Below are positions 6,967 to 18,084 of a stretch of DNA of 33,883 nucleotides, in pieces. A program made the position numbers and the translations under genes. Under the pieces are notes generated by a model that was not told the DNA's origin, did not search any database, and worked only from the letters and a program-made list of their open reading frames with translations. The stretch spans positions 1 through 33,883 of the forward strand of contig JAJPKN010000024.1 in the NCBI GenBank assembly GCA_021323695.1, written 5' to 3'. Source of the DNA: Actinomycetota bacterium. Its GTDB lineage: Bacteria; Actinomycetota; Acidimicrobiia; Acidimicrobiales; Palsa-688. Each line of letters starts with the position of its first letter. The stretch's first letter is position 1.

Positions 6967-8256
6967 CTACACCAGTAACCGGACGGGGTCGTGGAGCAAG
7001 CTGCGCAGGTCGGCCAAGAACTGGGCCGCGCTGGCGCCGTCCAGGGCCCGGTGGTCGACCGTCAAGGTCAGGCGGAGGGTCGTGGCCACCACCACCACCC
7101 CGTCTTTCACCACCGGCTCTGGGGTGGCTGCACCCACGGCCAGTATGGCTGCCTGGGGCGGGTTGAGGACGGCGGTGAAATGGCTGATGCCGTACATGCC
7201 CAGGTTGCTGATGGTGAACGTGCCGCCCGAGATGTCGTCCAGGGCCAGCTTGCCCTGGCGCGCCCGCTCAGCCAGGTCGTGGGCCTCGGCCGCCACCTGC
7301 CGGAGCGGCTTTTGGTCCGCGTCGTGCACCACGGGCACGACCAGGCCCTCGGGGACGGCAACGGCCACGCCCACGTTGACGTGCCGGTAACGCAGCAGCT
7401 TGTCCCCGCCCCAGACCGAGTTCACCTCCGGGTGAGCACGCAGCACCTCGGCACACGCCTTGACCAGCAGGTCGGTGACCGAGACCCGGGCGGGCCGGCC
7501 ACCCAAGGCCCGGTTGACCTCGGCCCGCAAGCTGAGCAAGGCCCCGGCGTCGACAACGGTGGTCAGGTCGAAATGCGGCACTCGGGCGCTCTGCTCCAGC
7601 CGCTCGGCGGTTATGCGGCGCAGGGTGCTGAGGGGGACCTCTTCGGCCTCCCCGGCCGCCACCTGGGGGCCACCCGGTGCACCTGGCACCACCGCGGGGG
7701 CCGGCCGCTCGGCACCCGCCCCGGGGCCAGCCACGGGACTGGCCGCTCGCGCCGCGATGGCGGCTTCGACATCCGCCCGCACCACCCGGCCACCCGGCCC
7801 GCTCCCGGTCACCCAGGACAGGTCCAGCCCGTGGCGACGGGCCAGGGTTCGGGCCAAGGGCGAGCTCGGGGGGGCAGCTGGGACGGGCACCCGGCTGGCC
7901 GTTGGCCCCGCTGCTGCCGCCCCGGGAGGGGACGCGGCCGGAGCCGAGGGCTCGGTGGCCGTGGGCTCGGTGGCCGTGGGCTCGGGGCCGGAGTCCCCCG
8001 GGCCTGTGGCCCCGGCCGCCGGCTCGGCACCTATGACCGCAATGGGCTGGCCGATAGGGACGGTGGCGCCCTCTTCGGCCAGCAGCCTCTGCAGCACCCC
8101 GGCATCGTAGGCCTCCAGGTCCATGGTGGCCTTGTCCGTCTGGATCTCGGCCAGCACGTCACCCGGTTGCACCGCGTCGCCGGGGTGCTTCAGCCAGCGG
8201 GCGATGGTGCCCTCCTCCATGGTGTCTGACAGCCGGGGCATCAAGACGTCGGGCAC
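6967..8256 (-). CDS. pdhC: Dihydrolipoamide acyltransferase (E2) of 2-oxo acid dehydrogenase
   Basis: E2 moves the acyl group from E1 to coenzyme A on a swinging lipoyl arm. One lipoyl domain (residues 1-77) carries the lysine Lys42 in QTDKATMD. An Ala/Pro/Thr linker leads to a peripheral-subunit-binding domain (about 131-166, ending GSGPGGRVVRADVEAAI). A second linker precedes the catalytic domain (about 207-429) with the HRALDG motif, His402 and Asp406. The order and length fit a single-lipoyl E2. The GTG start sits just after an AGGAG that overlaps the end of pdhB. As third gene of the pdhA-pdhB-pdhC run it most likely serves pyruvate oxidation; acetoin or branched-chain substrates cannot be excluded by sequence alone. 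Confidence 0.93.
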   Translation of the reverse strand: MPDVLMPRLSDTMEEGTIARWLKHPGDAVQPGDVLAEIQTDKATMDLEAYDAGVLQRLLAEEGATVPIGQPIAVIGAEPAAGATGPGDSGPEPTATEPTATEPSAPAASPPGAAAAGPTASRVPVPAAPPSSPLARTLARRHGLDLSWVTGSGPGGRVVRADVEAAIAARAASPVAGPGAGAERPAPAVVPGAPGGPQVAAGEAEEVPLSTLRRITAERLEQSARVPHFDLTTVVDAGALLSLRAEVNRALGGRPARVSVTDLLVKACAEVLRAHPEVNSVWGGDKLLRYRHVNVGVAVAVPEGLVVPVVHDADQKPLRQVAAEAHDLAERARQGKLALDDISGGTFTISNLGMYGISHFTAVLNPPQAAILAVGAATPEPVVKDGVVVVATTLRLTLTVDHRALDGASAAQFLADLRSLLHDPVRLLV

Positions 8257-8265
8257 GTCGGGCTC

Positions 8266-9258
8266 CTATCGGGGGAAACCAGTGGCGTCGAGGGTCTCGT
8301 GGGCCACCTTCAACAGCGCGGCCGCGCTCGGCAGGGCGGCCGACTCGAGCGGCTTGGAGTACGGCAGGGGTACCTCGGCCGCCGCCACCCGGCGCACCGG
8401 GGCGTCCAAGTAGCCAAACGCCCCTTCTTGGATGGTGGCCGCCACCTCCGCCCCCACCCCGTAGCTGAGCCAGTCGTCTTCCAGCACGACTGCCCTGGTC
8501 GTCTTGCGCACCGACGCACAGATGGTCGGCCGGTCCAGGGGCCGCAGGCTACGCAGGTCCACCACCTCGGCCGAGATCCCCTCGGCCTCCAAGCGGCCCG
8601 CCACCTCCAGCGCCACCAGGGCCCCCCGGGAGTAAGAGACGACCGTGATGTCGGTGCCCTCCTTCACCACCTTGGCCCGGCCCAGCTCCGCCACATAGTC
8701 GCCGTCGGGGACCTCGCCCCTGGTGTTGTAGAGCGCCAGGTTCTCAACCACCATCACCGGGTCGTCATCGCGCACCGCGGCGGCCAGGAGGCCTTTGGCG
8801 TCCGCCGGCGTCGCCGGGGCCACCACCTTGAGCCCAGGCATGTGCGCGTAATAGACCTCGATGTTCTGCGAGTGGGTGGCCGCCAGTTGCTGGCCCCCGC
8901 CACCGGGGGTGCGGACCACCAGGGGCACGCTCGCCTGGCCGCCGAACATGGCGTGGATCTTGGCTGCATGGTTCACGATCTGGTCGATGGCCAAAAGGCT
9001 GAAGTTCAGCGTCATGATCTCGACCACCGGCCGCAGGCCCAGCATGGCCGCCCCCACCGCCGCGCCTACGAAACCTTCCTCCGAGATGGGCGCGTCCCGT
9101 ACCCGGCGAGGGCCGAACTCGGCCAGCAGGCCCGCGGTGATCTTGTAGGAGCCCTCGAACACCCCGATCTCCTCGCCCATCAAGAAGACGGCTTCGTCCC
9201 GCAGCATCTCTGCCCGCAGGGTGTCGTGCAAGGCCTGGCGGTAGGTCATCTCGGCCAT
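8266..9258 (-). CDS. pdhB: 2-oxo acid (pyruvate) dehydrogenase E1 beta subunit
   Basis: This is the partner of the E1 alpha chain in the thiamine-diphosphate-dependent decarboxylase that feeds E2. Hallmarks are YRQALHDTLRAEMLRD at the N-terminus, FLMGEEIGVFEGSYKIT, the RVRDAPISEEGFVGAAVGAA stretch (the Glu here contacts the thiamine ring), TPGGGGQQLAATHSQ, and a C-terminal transketolase domain with VVDLRSLRPLD. Length of 330 residues is typical. It starts 12 bases after pdhA stops and ends nine bases before pdhC starts, so the three are one transcription unit. Confidence 0.93.
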   Translation of the reverse strand: MAEMTYRQALHDTLRAEMLRDEAVFLMGEEIGVFEGSYKITAGLLAEFGPRRVRDAPISEEGFVGAAVGAAMLGLRPVVEIMTLNFSLLAIDQIVNHAAKIHAMFGGQASVPLVVRTPGGGGQQLAATHSQNIEVYYAHMPGLKVVAPATPADAKGLLAAAVRDDDPVMVVENLALYNTRGEVPDGDYVAELGRAKVVKEGTDITVVSYSRGALVALEVAGRLEAEGISAEVVDLRSLRPLDRPTICASVRKTTRAVVLEDDWLSYGVGAEVAATIQEGAFGYLDAPVRRVAAAEVPLPYSKPLESAALPSAAALLKVAHETLDATGFPR

Positions 9259-9270
9259 GTCGGGCTGCCT

Positions 9271-10407
9271 CTATGCGGGGAGAGGGTCGCCCGGCAGGTA
9301 GCTCGGGGCGTTGGGGACGGCGGTGGCGTAGGCATGGTCGAACAACTGGCTCGGGTCGGGGAAAGGGCTGTCCTCGGCGAAGCGGACCGCGTCCGCCACC
9401 GCCTCGTCGGCTTCGGCATCGACCTGGGCGGCTCGGGCCTCGTCCATCACCCCGGCCTGGACCAGCCGGGCACGGAAGGCGGGCACGGGGTCCAAGCTCC
9501 GTAGGCGCTCGGCTTCCTCCTTGGGGCGGTAGCGGGCCGGGTCCACCACCGAGTGCCCCCGCAACCGGTAGCTCACCGCTTCCAAGATGGAGGGCTGGCG
9601 GTCGTTGCGGGCGGCGCTCAGCGCCGCCTCGGCCGCCTGGCGCACCGCCAGCACGTCGCAACCGTCTACCCTGGCCCCGGGCATGCGGTAGGCGCAGCCC
9701 CGCTTGTACAGCTCAGGCTCGGCGGACGCCTGGTCCACCGGCGTCCCCATGCCCAGGCCGTTGTTGACTATCACGTAGACGATGGGCAGCCGCCACAAAG
9801 CGGCCAGGTTGAGGCTCTCGTGGAACGCCCCGATGTTCGTGGTCCCGTCGCCCATCAGGCACATGACGGCTTCGCTGTCCGGCCCGGGGCCGCTGCGGTA
9901 GGCGATGGCCAGCGCGGCCCCGGTGGCAGGAGGGATCTGCCCACCCACGATCCCGTAACCCCCCATCAGCCGGAGGCTGGCATCGAACAGGTGCATGGAC
10001 CCGCCCCAACCTCGGGACGACCCGGTGGCCTTGCCGAACAGTTCCGCCATCACTCGCCCCGGCGGGGCCCCCCGGGCCAGGGCGTAACCGTGCTCGCGGT
10101 AAGTGGTGAACAGGTAGTCGGTGGGCCGGAGGGCCGCCATCAAGCCGACCACCGTGGCCTCCTCGCCCAGGTTCAAGTGGCAGTAGCCACCGATCTTGGC
10201 CTTGGTGTACATCTCCGAAGCCCGCAGCTCGAAGGCCCGTACCAGCTTCATCTGCCGGTAGTAGCCCACCAGCACCTCCGCGGGGACGTCGGCCAGGGCC
10301 AGGGGCGGGGCCGCCCTGCGCCCGTCCCCGGCCCCCAGGCCACCTTGGGACTTGTCACCCCTCCCCTGAGCCTCGACACGGGCCGACGCCCGGCTGCTGT
10401 TCGCCAT
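9271..10407 (-). CDS. pdhA: 2-oxo acid (pyruvate) dehydrogenase E1 alpha subunit
   Basis: This is the thiamine-diphosphate-binding chain of E1. The cofactor motif begins GDG at residues 186-188 and ends NN at 215-216. The preceding GGSMHLFD and GGYGIVGGQIP segments are typical of pyruvate and acetoin dehydrogenases, and YRLRGHSVVDPARYR near residue 286 is the phosphorylation-loop region of the family. The first 40 residues are a low-complexity extension of unknown use. The ATG at 10407 is the first gene of the operon and is divergent from lpd across about 70 bases, implying shared control of E1/E2 and E3. Pyruvate is the likeliest substrate because an intact E3 and aconitase are adjacent. Confidence 0.92.
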   Translation of the reverse strand: MANSSRASARVEAQGRGDKSQGGLGAGDGRRAAPPLALADVPAEVLVGYYRQMKLVRAFELRASEMYTKAKIGGYCHLNLGEEATVVGLMAALRPTDYLFTTYREHGYALARGAPPGRVMAELFGKATGSSRGWGGSMHLFDASLRLMGGYGIVGGQIPPATGAALAIAYRSGPGPDSEAVMCLMGDGTTNIGAFHESLNLAALWRLPIVYVIVNNGLGMGTPVDQASAEPELYKRGCAYRMPGARVDGCDVLAVRQAAEAALSAARNDRQPSILEAVSYRLRGHSVVDPARYRPKEEAERLRSLDPVPAFRARLVQAGVMDEARAAQVDAEADEAVADAVRFAEDSPFPDPSQLFDHAYATAVPNAPSYLPGDPLPA

Positions 10408-10450
10408 TGGTTACCTGTCTACCGGATTTAATGCGCCGAAGTGGCCTTGC

Positions 10451-10472
10451 CCCCGCCAAACTGGTGGCGGGG
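10451..10472 (+). promoter_or_regulatory. Hairpin covering the lpd ribosome-binding region
   Basis: CCCCGCCA (10451-10458) and TGGCGGGG (10465-10472) form a perfect eight-pair stem with a six-base loop, ending nine bases before the lpd ATG. The 3' arm is the only purine-rich Shine-Dalgarno candidate, so folding would hide it. The same dyad could instead be a protein operator between pdhA and lpd. Confidence 0.5.
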
Positions 10473-10480
10473 TGATGCAC

Positions 10481-11926
10481 ATGAGCACGGACGACCCCGG
10501 CCAGGACCACGACGTCGTGGTGCTGGGAGGGGGGACGGGAGGTTACAGTACGGCCCTGCGGGCCGCCGACCTCGGGCTGTCGGTGGCCCTGGTGGAACAG
10601 GACCTGGTGGGGGGCACCTGCCTGCACCGGGGCTGCATACCGAGCAAGGCCCTGCTGCAGGCCGCCTCGGTCATGGAGGCGGTCGACGACGATGCCCGTC
10701 GCTGGGGGATCAAGGCAACGGTGGAGCAGGTCGACCCGGCCGCCTTGGCCGCCGCCCGGGACGAGGTCGTGGACAAGAACTACAAGGGGCTCCTGGGCCA
10801 CCTGCGACATAGCCGGGTCACCATCTTCAAAGGCCATGGGCGCCTGACCTCGCCCCGTAGCGTGCTGGTCAGCCCCCGCCCCGGCAGCGAACTGGGGGCG
10901 CCGGTGGAGCTCAGGGCCAGGCGGGGGGTGGTCGTCGCCACCGGGAGCACCCCCCGGGAACTGCCCGGGATCCCGTCGGACGGCCAACGGGTGCTCACTT
11001 CCGACGACGCCACTCGCTCCGACCGGATCCCCCGCTCGGCCATCGTGGTCGGCGCCGGTGCGGTGGGGGTGGAGTTCGCCAGTTTCTACCGAGCCTTCGG
11101 TGCCGAGGTGACCCTGGTCGAGGTGCTAGAGCGCGTGCTGCCGGCCGAGGACCCCGACGTGAGCCGTGAGCTGCACCGGGCACTGAGGCGCAAGGGGGTC
11201 AAGGTCCTGGTCGGTGCCCGGGTGCAAGAGGCGACGGTCAGCGACCAGGGCGTCTCGGTCACCGTGACCGATGCCAATGGTGCTCACGCCCTGGCCGCTG
11301 ACCTGCTCCTAAGTGCCGTGGGCCGGTCCCCGGCCTCCGACGGGACCGGCTTGGACGAGCTCGGCATTGAGCGTGACCGAGGCTTCGTCGTGCCCGCCGA
11401 CTGGGGCCGCCTCGAGACCAGAGTGCCCGGGGTCCATGTCGTCGGCGACCTGCTCCCACCCCCATCGCTCGCCCTGGCCCACGCCTCGTTCGCCGAGGGC
11501 CTGTTGGTGGCCGAGGTACTGGCGGGCTTGCCGGGGGTGCCGGTGCGCTACGAGGGGGTGGTGCGGGCCACTTACTCGCTGCCCGAAGCGGCCAGCGTCG
11601 GCCTCTCCGAGCCCCAGGCGCGCGAGCTCGGCTATGACGTGGTGGTCAACCGGTTCCCGCTCACCGGAGTGGCCAAGGGCCTCATCTACGGCCAAGGAGG
11701 GATGGTGAAGGTCGTGGCCCAAAAGAACGGGCCGGTGCTCGGCATCCACCTGGTCGGGCCGCACGTCACCGAACTGGCCGCCGAGGCCATGCTCATCACC
11801 AACTGGGAGGCCTTGCCCTCCGAGGTGGCGGAGCTGGTGCACCCCCACCCGTCCCTGTCTGAGGCCATAGGTGAAGCCCACCTCACCCTGGCCGGCAGGA
11901 GGCTCCACCAGCAACAGGCGAGCTAG
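10481..11926 (+). CDS. lpdA: Dihydrolipoamide dehydrogenase (E3)
   Basis: This FAD flavoprotein reoxidises dihydrolipoamide on E2 and passes electrons to NAD+. The N-terminal FAD-binding motif VVVLGGGTGGYS is followed by the redox-active disulfide GGTCLHRGCIPSK, with Cys47 and Cys52. The NAD-binding motif VVGAGAVGVEFASFYRAFG lies mid-protein, and the dimer-interface HPHPSLSEAIGEA near the C-terminus supplies the His-Glu pair. GTG at 10472 and ATG at 10475 in the same frame are alternative starts; the ATG at 10481 gives a conventional N-terminus. It is divergent from the pdh genes and lies 73 bases before aconitase, so E3 may be shared with other 2-oxo acid complexes. Confidence 0.94.
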   Translation: MSTDDPGQDHDVVVLGGGTGGYSTALRAADLGLSVALVEQDLVGGTCLHRGCIPSKALLQAASVMEAVDDDARRWGIKATVEQVDPAALAAARDEVVDKNYKGLLGHLRHSRVTIFKGHGRLTSPRSVLVSPRPGSELGAPVELRARRGVVVATGSTPRELPGIPSDGQRVLTSDDATRSDRIPRSAIVVGAGAVGVEFASFYRAFGAEVTLVEVLERVLPAEDPDVSRELHRALRRKGVKVLVGARVQEATVSDQGVSVTVTDANGAHALAADLLLSAVGRSPASDGTGLDELGIERDRGFVVPADWGRLETRVPGVHVVGDLLPPPSLALAHASFAEGLLVAEVLAGLPGVPVRYEGVVRATYSLPEAASVGLSEPQARELGYDVVVNRFPLTGVAKGLIYGQGGMVKVVAQKNGPVLGIHLVGPHVTELAAEAMLITNWEALPSEVAELVHPHPSLSEAIGEAHLTLAGRRLHQQQAS

Positions 11927-11945
11927 GAAGCAACAGGCAAGCTAG
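11911..11945 (+). repeat. Tandem duplication spanning the lpd stop codon
   Basis: GCAACAGGCGAGCTAG (11911-11926) recurs as GCAACAGGCAAGCTAG (11930-11945) with one change. The 19-base duplication repeats the last four sense codons and the TAG of lpd. It leaves the protein intact. Confidence 0.7.
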
Positions 11946-11999
11946 AGACGGCGGCTGGGCCAGGTCCCACCCCCCGCCCCAGGCCCACAGGGAGGTGCC

Positions 12000-14813
<2,814 letters not shown>

Positions 14814-14819
14814 GAGCCC

Positions 14820-14841
14820 GCCGGCCCGACCGGTGGCCGGC
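14820..14841 (+). terminator. GC-rich hairpin after acnA
   Basis: GCCGGCC (14820-14826) pairs with GGCCGGC (14835-14841) around an eight-base loop, starting six bases after the acnA stop. There is no U tract, so its termination strength is doubtful. Confidence 0.4.
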
Positions 14842-15017
14842 GCCCGGCACAACCGTGACCTAGCGGCCCGGGCCGGCCGGCAGGCGTGGCCTGGTACCGC
14901 CCGTGGCCCCCGGCACTGCCCCGGGCCGGCACACGGCCTGGCCGTGGTTATATCTGATGTAGGCTAGAATTAGAGCTCAGAGGACCAGGCCTGCTCCAGG
15001 AGGGGGTACGACCGCCA

Positions 15018-15521
15018 GTGCGCCCGTTGTCCCGACAGTTCGCTTTCGGCCGTCACCTGGGGCCAGCCCGTACCCGAGCCTCTGACGCCGTGCCCCGCTG
15101 GCGCGACCGGCGGGAGCTACGCCAACGCCTGCGAGCCGTCACCCGGCAGGTGCGGGCCGAGACCGGCCAACAGTTGGCAGCCAACCTGCACCGGTTGGCC
15201 TACGACCGGGTACCGGTCACCTCCCTCGAGCCCAGCTTGCCCGGCTACCAAGAACTGAGCTTCGCCGACGGGGCCCATGCCCGCTTGGCCCTGCACGGCC
15301 AACCACCCCCGGCCGCGTACCCTTGCCGCCCAGGACTGGCCGAATGCTACTTGGCCAACGTAGAGGCCTGCTCTGGCTACTTCTGGTACTGGCTACAGTT
15401 CTTGGCTCCCGCCGAGCGTGGTTTCAGCGTGCTGGCCAGGGTGGAGCAGATGAGCACAAGGGGCGCCCAGCTCTGGCGCCCCGCCCGGCGCTGGCATTGG
15501 TGGCGGCTGCACCGGCGGTGA
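15018..15521 (+). CDS. Hypothetical protein, basic and aromatic-rich
   Basis: I do not recognise this 167-residue protein. It has an Arg-rich N-terminal 45 residues, a middle helix (RAVTRQVRAETGQQLAANLHRLAYD), a short segment CYLANVEACSGYFWYWLQF rich in aromatics that could be a membrane-touching or hydrophobic core helix, and a basic Trp-rich tail. A GGAGGGGG ribosome-binding site ends eleven bases before the GTG, and an AT-rich patch with TAGAAT (14965-14970) lies upstream as a possible -10 element; both support a real gene. It is convergent with the FAD reductase operon, and nothing links it to aconitase except proximity. Confidence 0.55.
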   Translation: MRPLSRQFAFGRHLGPARTRASDAVPRWRDRRELRQRLRAVTRQVRAETGQQLAANLHRLAYDRVPVTSLEPSLPGYQELSFADGAHARLALHGQPPPAAYPCRPGLAECYLANVEACSGYFWYWLQFLAPAERGFSVLARVEQMSTRGAQLWRPARRWHWWRLHRR

Positions 15522-15580
15522 CGCTCCGGCGCCCCCCTCCTGACCTGTTGCTCTGGTCTGGTCGCTCCGGCGCAGTGGCT

Positions 15581-16807
15581 TCAGGCCTGGGCGAGCTCGG
15601 CCAAGTCGAGGTCGGTGTCGGCCAACTGGCGAGGGTCGAACGGCCCTCCCGCCCGCAACAGGGCCTCGATCTTTTCGCCTGCGTCCCAGATGTTGGCGTT
15701 CATGGCCGCGACCACCTTGCCGCCGTGCAGCCAGAAGGCAATGAACTGGTGGCTGGCCGGCTCACCCCGGAACACGACTTGGTCAAAGTGGGGGGCCCAG
15801 CCCCGGTACTCCATCCCGAAGTCGTACTGGTCGGAAAAGAAGTAGGGGGTGCGGTCGTATGCCACCGCCTGGCCCAGCATGTTCTTGGCCGCCACGGGGC
15901 CCTGGTTGAGCGCGGCCGACCAGTGCTCCAGGCGGATCCGTGCCCCATAACGGGGGTGGAAGGCGTTGGCCACATCACCTGCGGCATAGACGCCAGGGAC
16001 CGAAGCCGCCAGTTGCGCGTTGACCGCCACACCGTTGTCCAGCTGGAGGCCGGCCGCCGCCGCCAGCTCTACCCGCGGCACCACACCGACCCCAACCACG
16101 ACCGCGCTGGCTGACAGCACCGTCCCGTCGGTAAGCCGGACGCGCTCGACCGCCCCCCGGCCTTCCAGCCTTTCGACGCCCACACCGAAGTGCAGGTCCA
16201 CCCCGTGGGCGGCGTGCAGGTCGCGGTAGACGGCTCCGACTTGGGGGCCGAGGGTGCGCTCCAAAGGTACCGAAGCCACTTCGACCATCGCCACCGCCGC
16301 CCCCAGCTGACGGGCTGAAGCAGCCACTTCCGCGCCGATCCAGCCCGCTCCGATGACCACCACCTGGGCCGAGGGGGTCAGGGCCTGGCGTAACGCGTCC
16401 GCGTCGGCCACGGTGCGCAAGTAGAACACCCCGTCCAGCTCCGCCCCGGGCAACTCCAAGCGCCGGGGGGTGGCCCCCGTGGCCAGGAGCAGGCGGTCAT
16501 AGCGGGTACGCTCGCCAGTGGCCAGTTGCACCTCTCGGGAGCCCAGGTCGACCTCGGTCACCGTGGTACCGGTGCGCAGCTCGATGCCTTTGGCCTCATA
16601 GAACGCGGCGTCATGCACTGCCGCGTGGTCGAAGCCCTTTTCGCCCCGAAGGTACTCCTTGGACAGAGGCGGCCGCTCATAGGGCCGGCGAGGGTCGTCA
16701 CCGACCAGCACCAGGCGCCCGTCGAAGCCCTCCGCTCGCAGGGCTTCGGCCGCCTTGGCCCCGGCCAGGCTGGCACCCACGATCACAAAGGTCCGCTCAG
16801 CCATCAT
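15581..16807 (-). CDS. FAD-dependent NAD(P)H oxidoreductase (ferredoxin reductase type)
   Basis: This flavoprotein reductase of the BphA4/rubredoxin-reductase branch moves electrons from NAD(P)H through FAD to a small redox partner. Motifs are VIVGASLAGAKAAEAL (FAD), RPYERPPLSKEYL, VVIGAGWIGAEVA (NAD(P)H) and VYAAGDVANAF, followed by the C-terminal reductase domain from about residue 320. Length of 408 is standard. No ferredoxin or rubredoxin gene is adjacent, so the acceptor is unknown. Its ATG overlaps the stop of the AhpD-like gene (ATGATGA), so it is translationally coupled as the last gene of a five-gene operon. The second ATG, one codon later, is equally possible. Confidence 0.9.
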   Translation of the reverse strand: MMAERTFVIVGASLAGAKAAEALRAEGFDGRLVLVGDDPRRPYERPPLSKEYLRGEKGFDHAAVHDAAFYEAKGIELRTGTTVTEVDLGSREVQLATGERTRYDRLLLATGATPRRLELPGAELDGVFYLRTVADADALRQALTPSAQVVVIGAGWIGAEVAASARQLGAAVAMVEVASVPLERTLGPQVGAVYRDLHAAHGVDLHFGVGVERLEGRGAVERVRLTDGTVLSASAVVVGVGVVPRVELAAAAGLQLDNGVAVNAQLAASVPGVYAAGDVANAFHPRYGARIRLEHWSAALNQGPVAAKNMLGQAVAYDRTPYFFSDQYDFGMEYRGWAPHFDQVVFRGEPASHQFIAFWLHGGKVVAAMNANIWDAGEKIEALLRAGGPFDPRQLADTDLDLAELAQA

Positions 16808-17289
16808 CCCTCACCTCCTCGCCCGCCCGAGGTTACCCCAGGCCGGCCGGGGACGTAACTGCCTACGGGGGCCCGCAGGGACACAGCCAGGCGGTTCCAG
16901 CCGTTGATGGCAACCACCGCCAGGGTCAGGGCAACGACCTCTTCGGGGCTGAACAGCCCCGCGACCTGCTGGTAAAGCTCGTCCGGCACGTCGTTGTCGG
17001 GGAGGCGGGTCAGCGCTTCGCACCAAGCCAGGGCCGCCCGCTCCCGGCTGGTGAAAAAAGGGGCCTCCCGCCACACGGCCACCAGGTGGAGGCGCTGCTC
17101 GTCTTCCCCCATGGAGCGGGCGTCCTTGGTGTGCATGTCGACGCAGTACGCGCAGCCGTTCACCTGGGAAGCCCTGAGCTTCACCAGTTCCAACAGTTGC
17201 GGCTCCAGCGTGCTCTGGTGCACCGCTTCCTCCAGGCCGCGCATGGCTTTCAAGCCGGCCGGGAACACCTCACGGTAGTCGACCCTCAT
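16804..17289 (-). CDS. Carboxymuconolactone decarboxylase/AhpD-like peroxidase
   Basis: This 161-residue all-helical protein has the AhpD redox signature CAYCVDMH: Cys46, Cys49 and His53. Those residues form the peroxidase and disulfide centre in AhpD. Upstream is a helix with TLEPQLLELVKLRASQVN, as in the family. The start is fixed by a GGAGGTG ribosome-binding site and by the one-base overlap with the preceding stop (TGATG). Within this operon it is best read as an alkylhydroperoxide or general thiol-peroxide reductase that could draw electrons from the reductase encoded next, though this coupling is inference. Confidence 0.9.
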   Translation of the reverse strand: MRVDYREVFPAGLKAMRGLEEAVHQSTLEPQLLELVKLRASQVNGCAYCVDMHTKDARSMGEDEQRLHLVAVWREAPFFTSRERAALAWCEALTRLPDNDVPDELYQQVAGLFSPEEVVALTLAVVAINGWNRLAVSLRAPVGSYVPGRPGVTSGGRGGEG

Positions 17290-17900
17290 CACTGCACCTC
17301 CAGCTTCACAGTCGTTGCGACGTCGTAGATGACTTGCCCATCGGCTGCCAACCTGGCCCCCTCGGTCAGCCGATGAGGCCCTCGCTTGCCACCAGGGGCC
17401 AGGTGGGCCACGTCTGCCTCGAAGGCCAAGGTTGCCGCGTCCGCGATCAGGCGCCGGTGGCAGCGCCACCACAGGGTCTCGGCGCACATCACCGCCGTCG
17501 GCTCCCGTCTGGCGTCTTCGAGCACTTGGCCCAGAGCGCTACGGAACTCCTCGGTCAGCATGTAGTCGGCGTACCCCCTGAACGACGGGTGGGCCAGGGC
17601 GAGGTTGGGGGAGCCGTCCCGGGGACGGCGGAAGCCGCCCAGCCGCGGCTCCCACCGGTAGCTGATGCCGGCTTCAGGTAACCAAAGCCCCATATCGGCC
17701 CGGTTGAACTGGGGGTTCCGCCGGCTGCCGGGAGCTGTGCGCACGTCCACCAAGCACCTCACCCCAGCACCTGTCAGCAAGGCAACCAGCTGCTGGCGGC
17801 TCTGAGTGCCGTGGCCGACGGTGTACAAGCACGGGCCTGTAGTAGGCAACGGCCAGGAAGGGCTGTCCCCTACTGCAAGCTCGTGCTCGACGGCCGACAT
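17289..17900 (-). CDS. DUF488 family protein (long type)
   Basis: This 203-residue protein belongs to the second DUF488 branch, with the family hallmarks LYTVGHGTQSRQQLVALL, CLVDVRTAPGSRRNPQFNR and a late CAETLWWRCHRRLIAD segment carrying cysteines that are conserved in relatives. The function of the family is not established. I place the start at the ATG at 17900, because that ATG overlaps the stop of the small upstream gene by one base (TGATG); an earlier TTG in frame would overlap that gene far more. Its own stop overlaps the AhpD-like ATG in the same manner. The conserved Cys residues and the operon suggest a redox or stress role, as inference. Confidence 0.85.
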   Translation of the reverse strand: MSAVEHELAVGDSPSWPLPTTGPCLYTVGHGTQSRQQLVALLTGAGVRCLVDVRTAPGSRRNPQFNRADMGLWLPEAGISYRWEPRLGGFRRPRDGSPNLALAHPSFRGYADYMLTEEFRSALGQVLEDARREPTAVMCAETLWWRCHRRLIADAATLAFEADVAHLAPGGKRGPHRLTEGARLAADGQVIYDVATTVKLEVQ

Positions 17901-18067
17901 CACGCCGGCGATGGGGCCTGTGGCTGCCGCTCTTCGTCCAAGGCTCGTTTCACTTCCGGGTAAGCCTGGCTCAGGCAGCAAGGGCAGCTCTCGTACCAAT
18001 GGCGAAAACCGTCGTCTATGGCTACCGCCTGCTCACCAGCGTGGAGCCGAGCGGGTTCCTCCGACAT
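17900..18067 (-). CDS. 55-residue CPCC-motif protein
   Basis: This small gene encodes a 55-residue soluble protein: an acidic N-terminus, FRHWYESCPCC at residues 21-31, then a charged helix-like tail and a Pro/Ala end. The CPCC group preceded by His23 could bind a metal or act in thiol exchange; no family was recognised. Evidence that it is real: a very strong AGGAAGGAGG ribosome-binding site ends seven bases before the ATG, it sits 17 bases behind the DoxX-like gene, and its TGA overlaps the ATG of the DUF488 gene by one base. Such coupling at both ends is unlikely by chance. Confidence 0.75.
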   Translation of the reverse strand: MSEEPARLHAGEQAVAIDDGFRHWYESCPCCLSQAYPEVKRALDEERQPQAPSPA

Positions 18068-18084
18068 GTGCGCCTCCTTCCTGT

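Noticed and set aside
6991..9504. Plus-strand open frames opposite pdhC and pdhB
   Set aside because: His/Gln/Arg-rich antisense translations; the minus-strand genes carry lipoyl and thiamine motifs.
15323..16114. Plus-strand open frame of 263 codons overlapping the FAD reductase
   Set aside because: It lies opposite the clear reductase domain and has no recognisable motif.
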